A stretch of DNA of 64,000 bases from Deinococcus hopiensis KR-140 (lineage in GTDB: Bacteria > Deinococcota > Deinococci > Deinococcales > Deinococcaceae). Location of the stretch: the NCBI RefSeq assembly GCF_900176165.1, contig NZ_FWWU01000007.1, positions 186,001 through 250,000 on the forward strand, read 5' to 3'. Below the pieces are notes generated by a model that saw nothing but the letters and a program-made list of their open reading frames with translations, did no database searches and was not told the origin of the DNA. This document shows, one piece after another, positions 9,657 to 18,446 of the stretch; within the stretch, counting starts at the first letter, position 1; the number at the start of each line of letters is the position of its first letter. The translations under genes and the position numbers were made by a program.

Positions 9657-10955
9657 GTGCCCCGCTTTTGGTGGCTTCCTGGCCTCGCTTTCACCGTGGG
9701 CTTCGTTGCCCTGGGTGGCTCGGCGGTGTGGTCGGCAGCGTCCGGGCCACGTTGGACGGGCGATGAACGCCGGATCCTCCAGGGGCTCTCCATTGACCGT
9801 TTGCCGCCCCTGCCGCCCGACCCCAGCAACCGGGTCGCGGACAATTCCCGCGCTGTGAAGCTGGGTCAAGCTCTGTTTTTCGATTCCCGCCTCAGCGCAA
9901 ACGGCAAGGTGTCCTGCGCCTCGTGCCACCAACCCGTGCGTGGGTTCAGCGACGCCCTGCCGCTGGGGCGTGGTGTGGGCCAAACGGGTCGCCGGACCAT
10001 GACGGTGGTAGGCGTGGCCTACGCTCCCTTCCTGTTCTGGGATGGGCGCAAAGACAGCCTGTGGGCGCAGGCGTTGGGGCCCCTGGAAAGCGCTGTTGAG
10101 CATGGTGGAGACCGCACCATGTACGCCCGGCTGATCGCCAGATACCACCGCGCCAGGTATGAGGCCCTGTTCGGCCCGTTGCCTGACCTAACGGGCCTGC
10201 CCCAACACGCTGGACCCGTGCAAAACCTCCAGGCACGCGCCAGCTGGAACGGGCTGACCCGGAGCCGGCAACGCGCCGTGACCGAGGTGTACGTGAACAT
10301 CGGCAAGGCCCTTGCCGCCTACGAACGCCGCCTGAATCCCGCCCCGTCCCGCTTCGACAGGTACGTGCGGGCAGTCCTGGCCAATGATACGCGGGTCATG
10401 CGGACCACCTTTACCCCTGCCGAAGCGGACGGCCTACGTCTCTTTATTGGGAGGGCGAGCTGCGTAAGCTGCCACAGTGGCCCCCTGCTGACCGACGGAG
10501 ACTTTCACAATACGGGCATTCCTACAGCGCCGGGCCTGCCACCCGACCGAGGCCGCGCTTCCGGGGCCCCACTGGTCAGGCGGGACGAGTTCAACTGCCT
10601 GAGCAAATACAGCGACGCTCCCCCCTCCGAATGCGTCAATCTGCGTTTTTTAAAAACGGATGGCCCTGAACTCGAAGGCCAGTTCAAGGTGCCGCCCCTC
10701 CGGGGAGTCGCCCGTACCGCGCCCTACATGCACGCCGGACAGAAGGCGACGCTGCGAGATGTCCTGGAACATTACAACCTGGCCCTCTCCGCTGCTGTTG
10801 GGCACTCGGAACTCATGCCGCTGCACCTGAGTGGGCAGGATCTCGACCACATCGAGGCGTTCATGCGCACGCTGGACAGTCCAGTGGACGCCCCAGCGGC
10901 GCTCCTACGAGACCCATTCGCCCGAACTCCCGCAACTCCAACGCCACAGCCCTGA
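9657..10955 (+). CDS. MauG/CcpA-like diheme cytochrome c peroxidase
   Basis: A 432-residue exported protein with an N-terminal hydrophobic segment and two heme-c sites, CASCHQPVRGF (about residue 86) and CVSCHSGPLL (about residue 272). Bacterial members reduce peroxide or oxidise protein side chains in the periplasm. Typical family blocks are visible: LGQALFFDSRLSANG, PFLFWDGRKDSLWAQ and FKVPPLRGVARTAPYMH. The start is GTG at 9657 after a GAGGG-type site. Coupled to the FixH-like gene, it may draw electrons or metal from it; the true substrate cannot be read from sequence. Confidence 0.9.
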   Translation: MPRFWWLPGLAFTVGFVALGGSAVWSAASGPRWTGDERRILQGLSIDRLPPLPPDPSNRVADNSRAVKLGQALFFDSRLSANGKVSCASCHQPVRGFSDALPLGRGVGQTGRRTMTVVGVAYAPFLFWDGRKDSLWAQALGPLESAVEHGGDRTMYARLIARYHRARYEALFGPLPDLTGLPQHAGPVQNLQARASWNGLTRSRQRAVTEVYVNIGKALAAYERRLNPAPSRFDRYVRAVLANDTRVMRTTFTPAEADGLRLFIGRASCVSCHSGPLLTDGDFHNTGIPTAPGLPPDRGRASGAPLVRRDEFNCLSKYSDAPPSECVNLRFLKTDGPELEGQFKVPPLRGVARTAPYMHAGQKATLRDVLEHYNLALSAAVGHSELMPLHLSGQDLDHIEAFMRTLDSPVDAPAALLRDPFARTPATPTPQP

Positions 10956-10997
10956 CGCCTGCGCCACCTCCCCGTTCGTCTCGCCGTGCGCGAACCA

Positions 10998-11250
10998 TAA
11001 CGCGCCACATGAATGAAATTCAGGCGTATCACGTGGACGTAGCGACCGCTGCTCAAGCTGCAGCTGCTGTGTTACAGGGCGTCGCACTTTGAGGTGAGGA
11101 CGTCCGGCAGATGGTTCCGGCCGTGCTACGCCTACTTGATATTCGGACATACCTTGGCTGCAGCTTTCCATCTGAACATTGACGCTCCTGCCTTTCAGAC
11201 CGAGCGGCGCGATTACCTGCAGCGCCTGCTACTCGCTGCCTCACGCTGAC
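10998..11250 (+). pseudogene. decayed gene fragment
   Basis: Two short frames look like pieces of one lost protein: one starting near 11010 (MNEIQAYHVDVATAAQ) and one in another frame ending at 11250 (GHTLAAAFHLNIDAPAF). I do not recognise the family. It lies just upstream of, and in line with, the CMD-family gene. Confidence 0.35.
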
Positions 11251-11267
11251 CTTCCGGAGGTTGATCC

Positions 11268-11819
11268 ATGTCCCGAATTTCCGCTCCAGCCCGTTTGCCC
11301 TGGATTGCCAGCTTGGCTTCACGCGCACTCACCTGGCGGTTTGGAAAGCCTTTCCCCACGTTGGCTCTGCTCAGTCACCACCCTGCATATCCTGTGCCCT
11401 ATCTGTTCATCACGGGTCTCTACGTCAACAGCTCTACGCAGCTCAACTCCACCACGAAGGCGCTTGTATCCCATCTGGTCGCTCAGCTTAACGGATGTGC
11501 GTTCTGTATTGACCTGGGAGAACGCGTCGCGCAGGGCAAGGGCCTAGACGCCACAAAACTGAAATGGGTCCTGGAGTTTCGTGTGCGGCCTGAGTACAGT
11601 GCAGCCGAACGCGCTGCGCTCGAGTACGCGTGGGAAGCGACGCAAGTCACTGCCCGCGTGAGTGATGAGGTATACGCGACCCTTACGCGTTTTTACACTG
11701 AGCGGGAAATCATAGAGTTAACGGTCGCCGTCGCCACGGAGAATTTCTTTAACCGCCTCACCAGGCCTCTGAATATTGAGAGTCAGGGGTTCTGCGCCCT
11801 CATGGACCATCCAGAGTAA
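11268..11819 (+). CDS. carboxymuconolactone decarboxylase (AhpD-like) family protein
   Basis: A 183-residue all-helical protein of the CMD/AhpD family. The signature is LNGCAFCIDLGERVAQG near residue 77: the two Cys of CxxC are present, but the His that normally follows (CxxCxxxH) is Gly here. AhpD-type proteins use the dithiol and that His in peroxide reduction, so this one may have a different or weakened activity. GGAGG at 11255 gives a clear start at 11268. Downstream in the same direction lies a frameshifted membrane gene. Confidence 0.85.
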   Translation: MSRISAPARLPWIASLASRALTWRFGKPFPTLALLSHHPAYPVPYLFITGLYVNSSTQLNSTTKALVSHLVAQLNGCAFCIDLGERVAQGKGLDATKLKWVLEFRVRPEYSAAERAALEYAWEATQVTARVSDEVYATLTRFYTEREIIELTVAVATENFFNRLTRPLNIESQGFCALMDHPE

Positions 11820-11834
11820 TCTGGCAGGAGCGGT

Positions 11835-12140
11835 TTCTGAGCGCAGTAGTGGGGCTCGCTGGTGTTGGACTGCTCCTGTTGGGCTTCGCCCTCACAATGG
11901 TTCGGGGATGGGGTTCTACACGCGCCTGGTGCCATTTCTGCCGTTCAACTGATACTTTGCTGGAGACGCAGGAATACTCAGCGCTGCCCTTGGGATCATA
12001 CTGCTGCTGGCGGCACGTCCGGTGCGGTCCCTGGTGGTCCGCTTCAGAAAAACCTCGACAGTTAGGGAGAACGCCCGGAGGGCATGGGACCGACCATTCT
12101 CTTGGCAGAAGTGTCAAAGGACTTCTGAAGCAGCCCACGA
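11835..12140 (+). pseudogene. small membrane protein, frameshifted
   Basis: VVGLAGVGLLLLGFALTMV (first membrane helix) is followed, after a frame change near 11912, by FYTRLVPFLPFN, a TGA, and then AALGIILLLAARPVRSL (second helix). Joined, these make a plausible two-helix protein. It starts right after the CMD-family gene and was probably its operon partner. Family not recognised. Confidence 0.5.
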
Positions 12141-12432
12141 GGACCTATGGTGCTGATTGGTACAGCAGCCTCTCTGTGACACGCAGTGAATCACCTGTAC
12201 GGCCACTGATGATAGGGCCGTTCTCTCCACCACGGGTTGAATTCCCGCCAGGAGTGGAGAGACCTGCCCTCCTGCTCCTGGATTGGCCCGGCTTCACAGA
12301 CGAAGGTGGCTGGAACCTCAACGCAGAGTGAGTGCCGCTTCCCCAACTGAAGAAGATGTGGGGGGCGACGGATGGGAGAGGCAGGATGACCTCGAAATCC
12401 ACTTTCGCAGGAGGACCATGGCTCTGACCGCT

Positions 12433-13158
12433 TTACGTTGATCCCGTCTCCTGGGCCGCCGCACTCAGTTTAGAGAGAAGTTCCTCAACGCGCTGTGACG
12501 CCGTCTCACCGGGGGGAGTGGAGGAGGCCAGGGCGGGATCTCGCTCCAACTGCACGGCGAGGTGGGCCGTGTGGGGATGTCCGAACGTGGCAGCCGTCCC
12601 GCTGAGCTGGTGGGCCTCTCTCTGCAACGCCTCGGGGAGTGCCTCGCCCCGCTGTATGGACGCCCATATGCGGCGTAGGGCCGCGACGCGGCCGGGCAAC
12701 TCCTGGGAGAACTCCGCCTTCAGTTCCAGCAGTTGCTCCCGAAACGTGCGTTCATCCTCCGTTTCCCGCTGCTGGCCGTGTGCTTGCGCGAGCGTGCGCA
12801 GCTCGTCCGCCAAAGTCATGGGTTCGAACGGTTTGGGAATGACGCCCACCGCTCCCAGATTCAGGTACTCCTCCACCTCGCCCTTTTGCACTTTGGCGGT
12901 CATGAAGACCACAGGCACCCTATCCGCACCGGGTAGGCGCCGCAACGCCATAAGGGTCTCCGGACCTGAAAGGCCCGGCATCATCACGTCCAGCAGCACC
13001 AAATCCGGGGCGAACCCAGGGAACCGCTCAAGCGCTTCGAATCCGGTGTCGCAGGTTTGAACCTGCAGCCCACCGATGTCCTCCAGGGCGATGAGCGCAA
13101 TGGCCTGAATGTCCGGGTCGTCCTCGACGAGCAGCACGCGTTGCAGGGAATCAGTCAT
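12433..13158 (-). CDS. response regulator with C-terminal Hpt domain
   Basis: 241 residues. Residues 1-120 form a receiver domain (VLLVEDDPDI, LVLLDVMMPG with the phospho-Asp, VVFMTAKV, VIPKPFEP with the Lys). Residues about 140-235 form a histidine-phosphotransfer domain with the phospho-His in REAHQLSGTAATFG. It starts within the last eight bases of the hybrid kinase gene, with GGAGG just ahead of the ATG, so both are co-translated. It would shuttle phosphate in a multi-step relay with that kinase; there is no DNA-binding domain, so the final output lies elsewhere. Confidence 0.93.
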   Translation of the reverse strand: MTDSLQRVLLVEDDPDIQAIALIALEDIGGLQVQTCDTGFEALERFPGFAPDLVLLDVMMPGLSGPETLMALRRLPGADRVPVVFMTAKVQKGEVEEYLNLGAVGVIPKPFEPMTLADELRTLAQAHGQQRETEDERTFREQLLELKAEFSQELPGRVAALRRIWASIQRGEALPEALQREAHQLSGTAATFGHPHTAHLAVQLERDPALASSTPPGETASQRVEELLSKLSAAAQETGST

Positions 13159-15868
13159 GGGGGCCTCCAGAGCCTTCTGGGTGAATCAGGGCGCGAATGG
13201 TTTCAAGCAGTTGCTCGTTGGATGTGCGGGATTTGACGAGGGTGGCCGCAACCCGCTGCGTGTCCACGCGGTCAAGGTCCCCAGCTGAGAACACCAGCAC
13301 CGGCACGTGCGGATGGACTTCGCGCAGTTCCGGCAGCAGCTCCAGGCCATTTCCGTCTGGCAGGCCTGGGTCCAGCAGGATCAGGTCAAATGCCTCTCCG
13401 CGTAGCGCTGCGCGGGCCTGCGCAAGGGTTGGAGCGGACGCAACCGTCGCCACGCCGCGCAGAACCTCCTGTACCACCTGCCGAAGGTCCGCGTCGTCCT
13501 CCACGTGCAGCAGGTGCATCTCCTGAGCTGCAGCACGGCGCGAGGCGAGGCGCACAGCGGTCAGAAGCCGCTGGGTGTCCAGGGGCTTGTTGATCCAGTC
13601 CACCACGGACACGGCGTCACCATTGACCAGTCCACGCCGCTCATCCGCCACGGCGGACACCACGATGATGGGAAGCGCCGCTGTGCTCGGCTGCTGGCGC
13701 AGCTGCTGGATAAACCCCACGCCGTCATGGTCGGGCAGCAGAAGGTCCAGGACCAGCGCCTCATATGGACGTTCCGCCAAGCGCGTTCGGGCCTCTCCAG
13801 CCGTGTACGACACGTCAGATTCAAAACCTGCCTGTGTAAGGATCAGCTGCAGCAGGTACGCGATGTCCCGGTCGTCCTCGCAGATCAGCAGTCGGCGGCC
13901 CACTGGCGCAGCCTCATTCGTGGTGAACGGGGGTTCAGGCGCTGAAGGGGGCAGCTCAAACGCGAACACTGTCCCACCTTCGGGATGATCCTCGAAGGCA
14001 ATGCGGCCTCCGTGCCGGTCCACGATCGCCTTACTGATGCTCAGCCCAAGTCCTGTGCCGCCCTTGTCGCGCGTGACGGACGCGTCCGCCTGAGCGAAGC
14101 GCCCGAAGATCCGCGAGCGAAACTGAGGAGGAATGCCAGGGCCGCGGTCCCGCACTGAAATCCGCACAGCGCCGTCCTTCATCGCAGTGGCGACCGTGAC
14201 GGCACTGCCCTGCGGGGAGAACTTCACGGCGTTGGAGATCAGGTTCGTCAGGACTTGCAGGAGCCGGTCTTCGTCTCCCCAAACGTGAACGTCGGGAACC
14301 TGCGGGGAGAACTCCAGTTCCACGCCAAACGGCTGGGCATACGCCCTGTTGGCTTCCACACTCCGCCTTACGAGGGCGTTCACGTCCAGGCGCCGCATCT
14401 CGAATTCAAGTTTTCCAGACTCAATTTTCTCCATGTCCAGCAGGTCGTTGATCAGCCGCACCAACCGCTCGCTGTTGTTCAGGGCGATTTCCACGAGCTT
14501 CTTGCCTCGCGGCTGCAGTTCGCCCATGATGCCGCTTGCAATCAGGCTCAGTGAACCCCGGATGGACGTCAGGGGTGTCCGCAGCTCATGGCTAACGGTC
14601 GAGACAAATTCGTTCTTGAGGCGTTCAACGTGCTTGCGGTCACTGATGTCCCGAGAAATGATCAAGACTTCTTCACCCTGGGCAGGTACGAAGCGCACTT
14701 CGAAGTCCTGAATGGCCGGTGCCTCGGGGGTGACGATCGACATATCCATGGTCATTTCCGCGCGCTGCGGCCGGTTGTCTCGCAGGCTGTCGCGCACGCC
14801 GCGCATGATCAGTTCAGCCACGTGGGGTGGGAGGACGTCAGGCACTTTGTTTCCCACCATCGCTTTAATCCAATCTGGATTGTCCACGTCTACGGGGGGC
14901 TTAAATGTCTGAATCTCTCCACGGGCATTTACGCTCATGAGGATGTCGGGAATGGCGGAGATGAGCGCCCGGTGCCGCGTCTCGCTCTCCTGCAGGGCCG
15001 TGAGGGACGCGTCGCGTTCACGTTCTCGGCGGATGACCTGCTGGCCCACATCACTCAGGTTCTCGGCGAGGGCCGCCACTTCGTGAATGGCGTGGGGAGG
15101 CAAGGGCGCACCCACCGCGCCGTGGGCAATGCCCTGAGTGGTGGTGGACAGGTGGCGGAGTACCTGAGCCACGCTTGTGGCTGTACGCCTGAGGACCACC
15201 AGCAGGGTCAGGGTGGTCAGCAGCACCCCCAGGACGGTCACGCCGAGCGCCTGACGCAAGTCATTCGCGTTGACCTGCATCAACTGGCGCTGGTGTGTCA
15301 GTTCAGCCTGCTGGTACGCAGCGATGGCCTCCCGGATTTGATCCATGATGCGTTTGCCCGCGCCGCTGCGCACCTGTTGAACTGCCGCCTCTGGGTCCGT
15401 ACGCGCCAGGCGGAGGGCCAGGCCACCTCCGCGCTCCTCCCAGTCGCTGAGCAGCCGTTCGATCCGCTGAACCTGCTGCAGTTGCGAGGCCCGGCGGTCC
15501 TCCTCAAGGGGGGCCTGTCGAGCTTGAATTTGCAGGGCCTGTAGATGTCCCGGTAACCGCGTGCGGGCCGCGGTATAGGGTTCCAGAAATTGAGGGTCGA
15601 GCGTCAGGATAAATCCCCGCTGTCCCGTTTCCAAATCCACCATGTCATTCAATAGGTCCCGCGCCAGCGTGATGTTTTCCTGAGATTGATGTACGAGGTC
15701 GGCAGAACGCGCGTTGCGGAGGACGGACCACGCCACTGTAAGCGTCACGAGCAGCAGTAGCAGCATGGGCAGCCAGAGGGGCCGCAGCAGAAACGTACGC
15801 AGCGGTACGCCCCGCAGGGTGTGCTGATCACCGGGGGTATGCGGAGTGGCAGGGGAGGAAGGCAGCAT
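13151..15868 (-). CDS. hybrid sensor histidine kinase (CHASE3-HAMP-PAS-HisKA-HATPase-REC-REC)
   Basis: A 905-residue membrane kinase. The order is: membrane helix (LWLPMLLLLLVTLTVAWSV); CHASE3-like sensor with the LVDLETGQRGFILT-type motif; second helix (about 205-225); HAMP; PAS (about 300-395); H-box FVSTVSHELRTPLTSIRG (about 415); ATP-binding domain with NLISNAVKF, RDRGPGIP and GGTGLGLSI; then two receiver domains (LLICEDDRDI with VLDLLLPDHDG, and LLHVEDDADL with LILLDPGLPDG). It faces the outside through CHASE3 and passes phosphate to its own receivers and to the REC-Hpt partner. Signal unknown. Confidence 0.94.
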   Translation of the reverse strand: MLPSSPATPHTPGDQHTLRGVPLRTFLLRPLWLPMLLLLLVTLTVAWSVLRNARSADLVHQSQENITLARDLLNDMVDLETGQRGFILTLDPQFLEPYTAARTRLPGHLQALQIQARQAPLEEDRRASQLQQVQRIERLLSDWEERGGGLALRLARTDPEAAVQQVRSGAGKRIMDQIREAIAAYQQAELTHQRQLMQVNANDLRQALGVTVLGVLLTTLTLLVVLRRTATSVAQVLRHLSTTTQGIAHGAVGAPLPPHAIHEVAALAENLSDVGQQVIRRERERDASLTALQESETRHRALISAIPDILMSVNARGEIQTFKPPVDVDNPDWIKAMVGNKVPDVLPPHVAELIMRGVRDSLRDNRPQRAEMTMDMSIVTPEAPAIQDFEVRFVPAQGEEVLIISRDISDRKHVERLKNEFVSTVSHELRTPLTSIRGSLSLIASGIMGELQPRGKKLVEIALNNSERLVRLINDLLDMEKIESGKLEFEMRRLDVNALVRRSVEANRAYAQPFGVELEFSPQVPDVHVWGDEDRLLQVLTNLISNAVKFSPQGSAVTVATAMKDGAVRISVRDRGPGIPPQFRSRIFGRFAQADASVTRDKGGTGLGLSISKAIVDRHGGRIAFEDHPEGGTVFAFELPPSAPEPPFTTNEAAPVGRRLLICEDDRDIAYLLQLILTQAGFESDVSYTAGEARTRLAERPYEALVLDLLLPDHDGVGFIQQLRQQPSTAALPIIVVSAVADERRGLVNGDAVSVVDWINKPLDTQRLLTAVRLASRRAAAQEMHLLHVEDDADLRQVVQEVLRGVATVASAPTLAQARAALRGEAFDLILLDPGLPDGNGLELLPELREVHPHVPVLVFSAGDLDRVDTQRVAATLVKSRTSNEQLLETIRALIHPEGSGGPHD

Positions 15869-16396
15869 GATTTGGTGGTCTATCGTGGCGCTGATGTGCG
15901 AACTTTGCCGTAAGAGAAGGAGAAAACGGACTGCAGTCTACGCCGCAATCCACCTCAGGAAAACTGCCCTGACAGCCGACTTGAGCCTGAGCCTGGACGG
16001 GAAGGCTGTCAAGGTACATCGCGTGGAAGTGCCCCTACATGAGCGCGAGTTCAAGGGGGCAGCCATGGTAGGCCTGGTGAGAGAAAAGGGTCCCTGTTTG
16101 GATGCGGGAAGCTTCACCAAGGCAGCGAGGGCGTGGTGTTCGGGCTGTCTCGAGCTCTCACGTTCGTTTGGGCGCTGGCGCGGTAGTGGGCCTCATGTCT
16201 CTTTGGGGCGGATACCCGCTTTGAGGTTGAGGGCTTCGAGGATGGCGGACCAGGTGACTTTATAGATCGGCGCTGGGACTTCCGGGCAGAGCTTTTGATG
16301 AGGCCCACTCCACAGTCCCCCCAGCACGCCAAGCAGGTGCCTTTTTCGTTCGTGAATCTGGCAACTACGGGTGAATGTGAGTGGCCACGGTGAGGC
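15869..16396. other. spacer, nothing firm
   Basis: Upstream region of the hybrid kinase. A minus-strand frame ends at 16193 with KVTWSAILEALNLKAG, which looks protein-like but has no recognisable family or start. Confidence 0.35.
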
Positions 16397-16534
16397 ATGG
16401 CAGCCATTAGGATTGAGATGATTAACGGGAAAATGTACGAATACCATGGTCTAGACCCTGCAGAAGTCGAGAAGGCCCACAACCTCCTGCAAGGAACAGA
16501 AGGGAGCGTGTTTATTGAGTTCACGACGGCCTAA
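16397..16534 (+). CDS. small hypothetical protein (45 residues)
   Basis: ATG at 16397 with GAGG at 16392-16395 opens a 45-codon frame: MAAIRIEMINGKMYEYHG, then DPAEVEKAHNLLQG and SVFIEFTTA. The strand-helix-strand pattern with KMYEYHG recalls small KTSC-like proteins, but this is a resemblance only. Codon use and the clean start support a real gene. It lies just before an 82-bp repeat, which begins 50 bases after its stop. Confidence 0.5.
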   Translation: MAAIRIEMINGKMYEYHGLDPAEVEKAHNLLQGTEGSVFIEFTTA

Positions 16535-16583
16535 GGGAAGGTTGGACTGGGCGTCGAGCGCAGCGAAGTGCAGGAGGTCAGCG

Positions 16584-16665
16584 TACAGGTCATCCGGAAA
16601 TAGGTCACTGTTTTGGCTGAGGGCCGTGTGGCACGCTAAAAAGGTGCGACTGACAGACGAGCAAT
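16584..16665. repeat. 82-bp direct repeat, copy 1 (IS relic)
   Basis: Identical over 82 bases to 18365-18446. It contains the end of an unlisted IS element: on the plus strand it reads into LTDEQWSIL, a typical start of IS5-type transposases, then hits TAG at 16677. Only the first dozen codons remain. Confidence 0.85.
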
Positions 16666-16781
16666 GGTCCATCCTCTAGACTCTGAAGACACGCCCATTC
16701 TCATCCCCTCATAGTGCTGTGGAGTTCTTTCGGTGGGTAAAGTGGCAACCGCTGGTTCACACGAAGGGGTAGGGTAGGGGC

Positions 16782-17015
16782 ATGTTTGGTGAGGAGAAGA
16801 ACTGGGACCTTGATGCTCTGGAACCACCTTTCGAATACAACGACATCAACCCCATTCAGCGCTATCTAAGGGGAGTTATTTCGACATCGAACGACCCAGA
16901 CCAAGTTTTAAAAGCAGCGGACCTGCTGCTCAATCACATGGGACGGAGGAGACTGGACGATGATTTGATTCAAGGCGTGCTTGGCGCCCTTGTTAAAAAA
17001 GTTCGCGAATCTTGA
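16782..17015 (+). CDS. small hypothetical protein (77 residues)
   Basis: A predicted cytosolic, mostly helical acidic protein: MFGEEKNWDLDALEPPFEY, then DPDQVLKAADLLLNHMG. No family recognised. Its codon use is plainly coding, the purine-rich GTAGGG precedes the ATG, and a strong terminator follows at 17100. It stands alone between IS relics. Confidence 0.65.
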   Translation: MFGEEKNWDLDALEPPFEYNDINPIQRYLRGVISTSNDPDQVLKAADLLLNHMGRRRLDDDLIQGVLGALVKKVRES

Positions 17016-17099
17016 TTCCACCCTCAACAATATCTCTCTTCGGCTGGTATTTCATCGACCATGTAGAAAGACAAGGGCAAATCAGCGAAGTATCAAAAT

Positions 17100-17146
17100 A
17101 GACAGGGGGCAAAGTACTTTATTGGTGCCCCCTGTCTGATGTTTTT
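17100..17146. terminator. bidirectional terminator
   Basis: AGACAGGGGGCA (17100-17111) pairs perfectly with TGCCCCCTGTCT (17126-17137). TTTTT follows on the plus strand (17142-17146), and ATTTTG on the minus strand, so it can close the plus-strand small gene and the minus-strand gene relic that converge here. Confidence 0.9.
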
Positions 17147-17234
17147 ACTTAAGGAGTTGTAGCACCCGGTCTTTTGCTGCTTGTTTCGATCCAGTAAGAT
17201 CGGCAAATTCAGTCTCTAAAATACAAACTGAAGC
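17145..17234 (-). pseudogene. C-terminal relic of an unknown gene
   Basis: A 29-codon end, ETEFADLTGSKQAAKDRV then LQLLK and stop, sits right against the bidirectional terminator. Upstream the frame meets stops, and from 17323 an IS5 element takes over, so the body of the gene is lost. Function not recognisable. Confidence 0.4.
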
Positions 17235-17322
17235 CTAAGAAGAAACTGACTTGATGATAATTGTCTCTCAAGCAGGTGATTTTGAAGCTTGCAGGGCCTC
17301 TTTTCTGACCGGTGCTTTCTTA

Positions 17323-18248
17323 GAGGGCGTTTTGGAATTCATTGAAGTGGCGGAAGTGGACATCACCGCTGTGCGAGACGACGGAGAGCCAGGCGACTCA
17401 TGGCGAGATAGCACCAGGTTTCTGTCGTTTCGGGTAATACCTCAAAGTCTTTTGATAAACGGCGGTTCCGGCCCATCCACGCAAATGATCGTTCGACAAC
17501 CCAACGTCTCGGAAGAACATGGAAGGCCTTCGGGTCAATTCCCTGTGCCTCGAGGATGTCGGGAGCATAGTGCTTCAACTGCCGCCACCAGGGATACACG
17601 ACTTCAAACTCCACTTGTAGCTCCTGACTGGCCCAACGCTTAAACTCACCAGTGTATCCCTGATCTGCCCAGATCTTCTTCAAACCAGGGAATTGACCTT
17701 TCACCGCCTCTACCAATAAACGTCCACCCTGCCGATCTTGCAGATCGGCAGGGTGGACGACGACTTTCAGCAGGAGTCCAAGCGTATCCACCAGGATATG
17801 GCGTTTCCGACCCTTGATCTTTTTATTGCCGTCGAATCCTCTGACACCGCCGTTTTCCGTGGTTTTGCTGCTCCGGCTGTCAATGATCGCAGCATGCACC
17901 TCAGCAGTTCGTCTAATATGTTCGCGGTATATGCGTCTGAGTTGATCATTGATCCGTTCCCAGACGCCTGTCAGACGCATCGTACGAAAGTGGTAATGCA
18001 CGGTTTCCCAAGGCGGGAAGTCATGCGGAAGGGCTCTCCAGGCAATCCCTCCTCGTAGAACGTATAAGATTGCATCCAGGATAAGCCGAGGGTGCCATGT
18101 GGGAGGTGCGCCTCGCTTTGGACGAGAGGGCCAGACCTCTTCAAGGAGTTCCCATTCGGCATCCGTTACGTCGGAGTCGTAGGTTCCAAAGGGCATGCCT
18201 CAAGGTAATGAGACACCATGAGAACTAATCCATTTCCAAAACGCCCTC
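17323..18248. mobile_element. IS5-family insertion sequence
   Basis: 926 bp bounded by the inverted repeat GAGGGCGTTTTGGAA (17323-17337, and its complement at 18234-18248). TA flanks it on both sides (17321-17322, 18249-18250). One intact transposase gene fills it, so it looks functional. Confidence 0.9.
17363..18196 (-). CDS. IS5-family transposase
   Basis: 277 residues, full length. Start MPFGTYDSDVTDAEWELLEE is the family signature; the DDE residues are in AIIDSRSSK (Asp), IWADQGYTG (Asp) and RWVVERSFAWMGRNRR (Glu with the downstream Arg). No frameshift. It moves the 926-bp element around it. Confidence 0.95.
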   Translation of the reverse strand: MPFGTYDSDVTDAEWELLEEVWPSRPKRGAPPTWHPRLILDAILYVLRGGIAWRALPHDFPPWETVHYHFRTMRLTGVWERINDQLRRIYREHIRRTAEVHAAIIDSRSSKTTENGGVRGFDGNKKIKGRKRHILVDTLGLLLKVVVHPADLQDRQGGRLLVEAVKGQFPGLKKIWADQGYTGEFKRWASQELQVEFEVVYPWWRQLKHYAPDILEAQGIDPKAFHVLPRRWVVERSFAWMGRNRRLSKDFEVLPETTETWCYLAMSRLALRRLAQR

Positions 18249-18251
18249 TAC

Positions 18252-18363
18252 TACTACAGTTGCAGTTGCCCAAGGAACCTGTTGTTCAAGGGCTTTCTGT
18301 CACCAGGCACCTCCCGAGAATTCCCGTGTTTGAGGGACCCAATCGCCAACTGCAACTGTAGTA
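18252..18363. repeat. 112-bp mini-element with 17-bp perfect inverted ends
   Basis: TACTACAGTTGCAGTTG (18252-18268) is repeated in inverted form at 18347-18363. The 78 bases between hold no gene. The size and the perfect ends suggest a MITE moved by a transposase supplied elsewhere; none of the IS elements in this window has these ends. It touches the right end of the IS5 at 18248 and precedes repeat copy 2 at 18365. Confidence 0.7.
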
Positions 18364-18364
18364 C

Positions 18365-18446
18365 TACAGGTCATCCGGAAATAGGTCACTGTTTTGGCTG
18401 AGGGCCGTGTGGCACGCTAAAAAGGTGCGACTGACAGACGAGCAAT
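18365..18446. repeat. 82-bp direct repeat, copy 2 (IS relic)
   Basis: Same sequence as 16584-16665. Here the transposase start LTDEQ is cut by the IS5 element at 18447. Joining the two flanks after removing that IS gives LTDEQSSFVTSERD and a stop, so this copy was already a stub. Confidence 0.85.

Noticed and set aside
13197..15544. Long plus-strand frames opposite the hybrid kinase
   Set aside because: The minus-strand frame is a clear kinase over its whole length; these are shadows.
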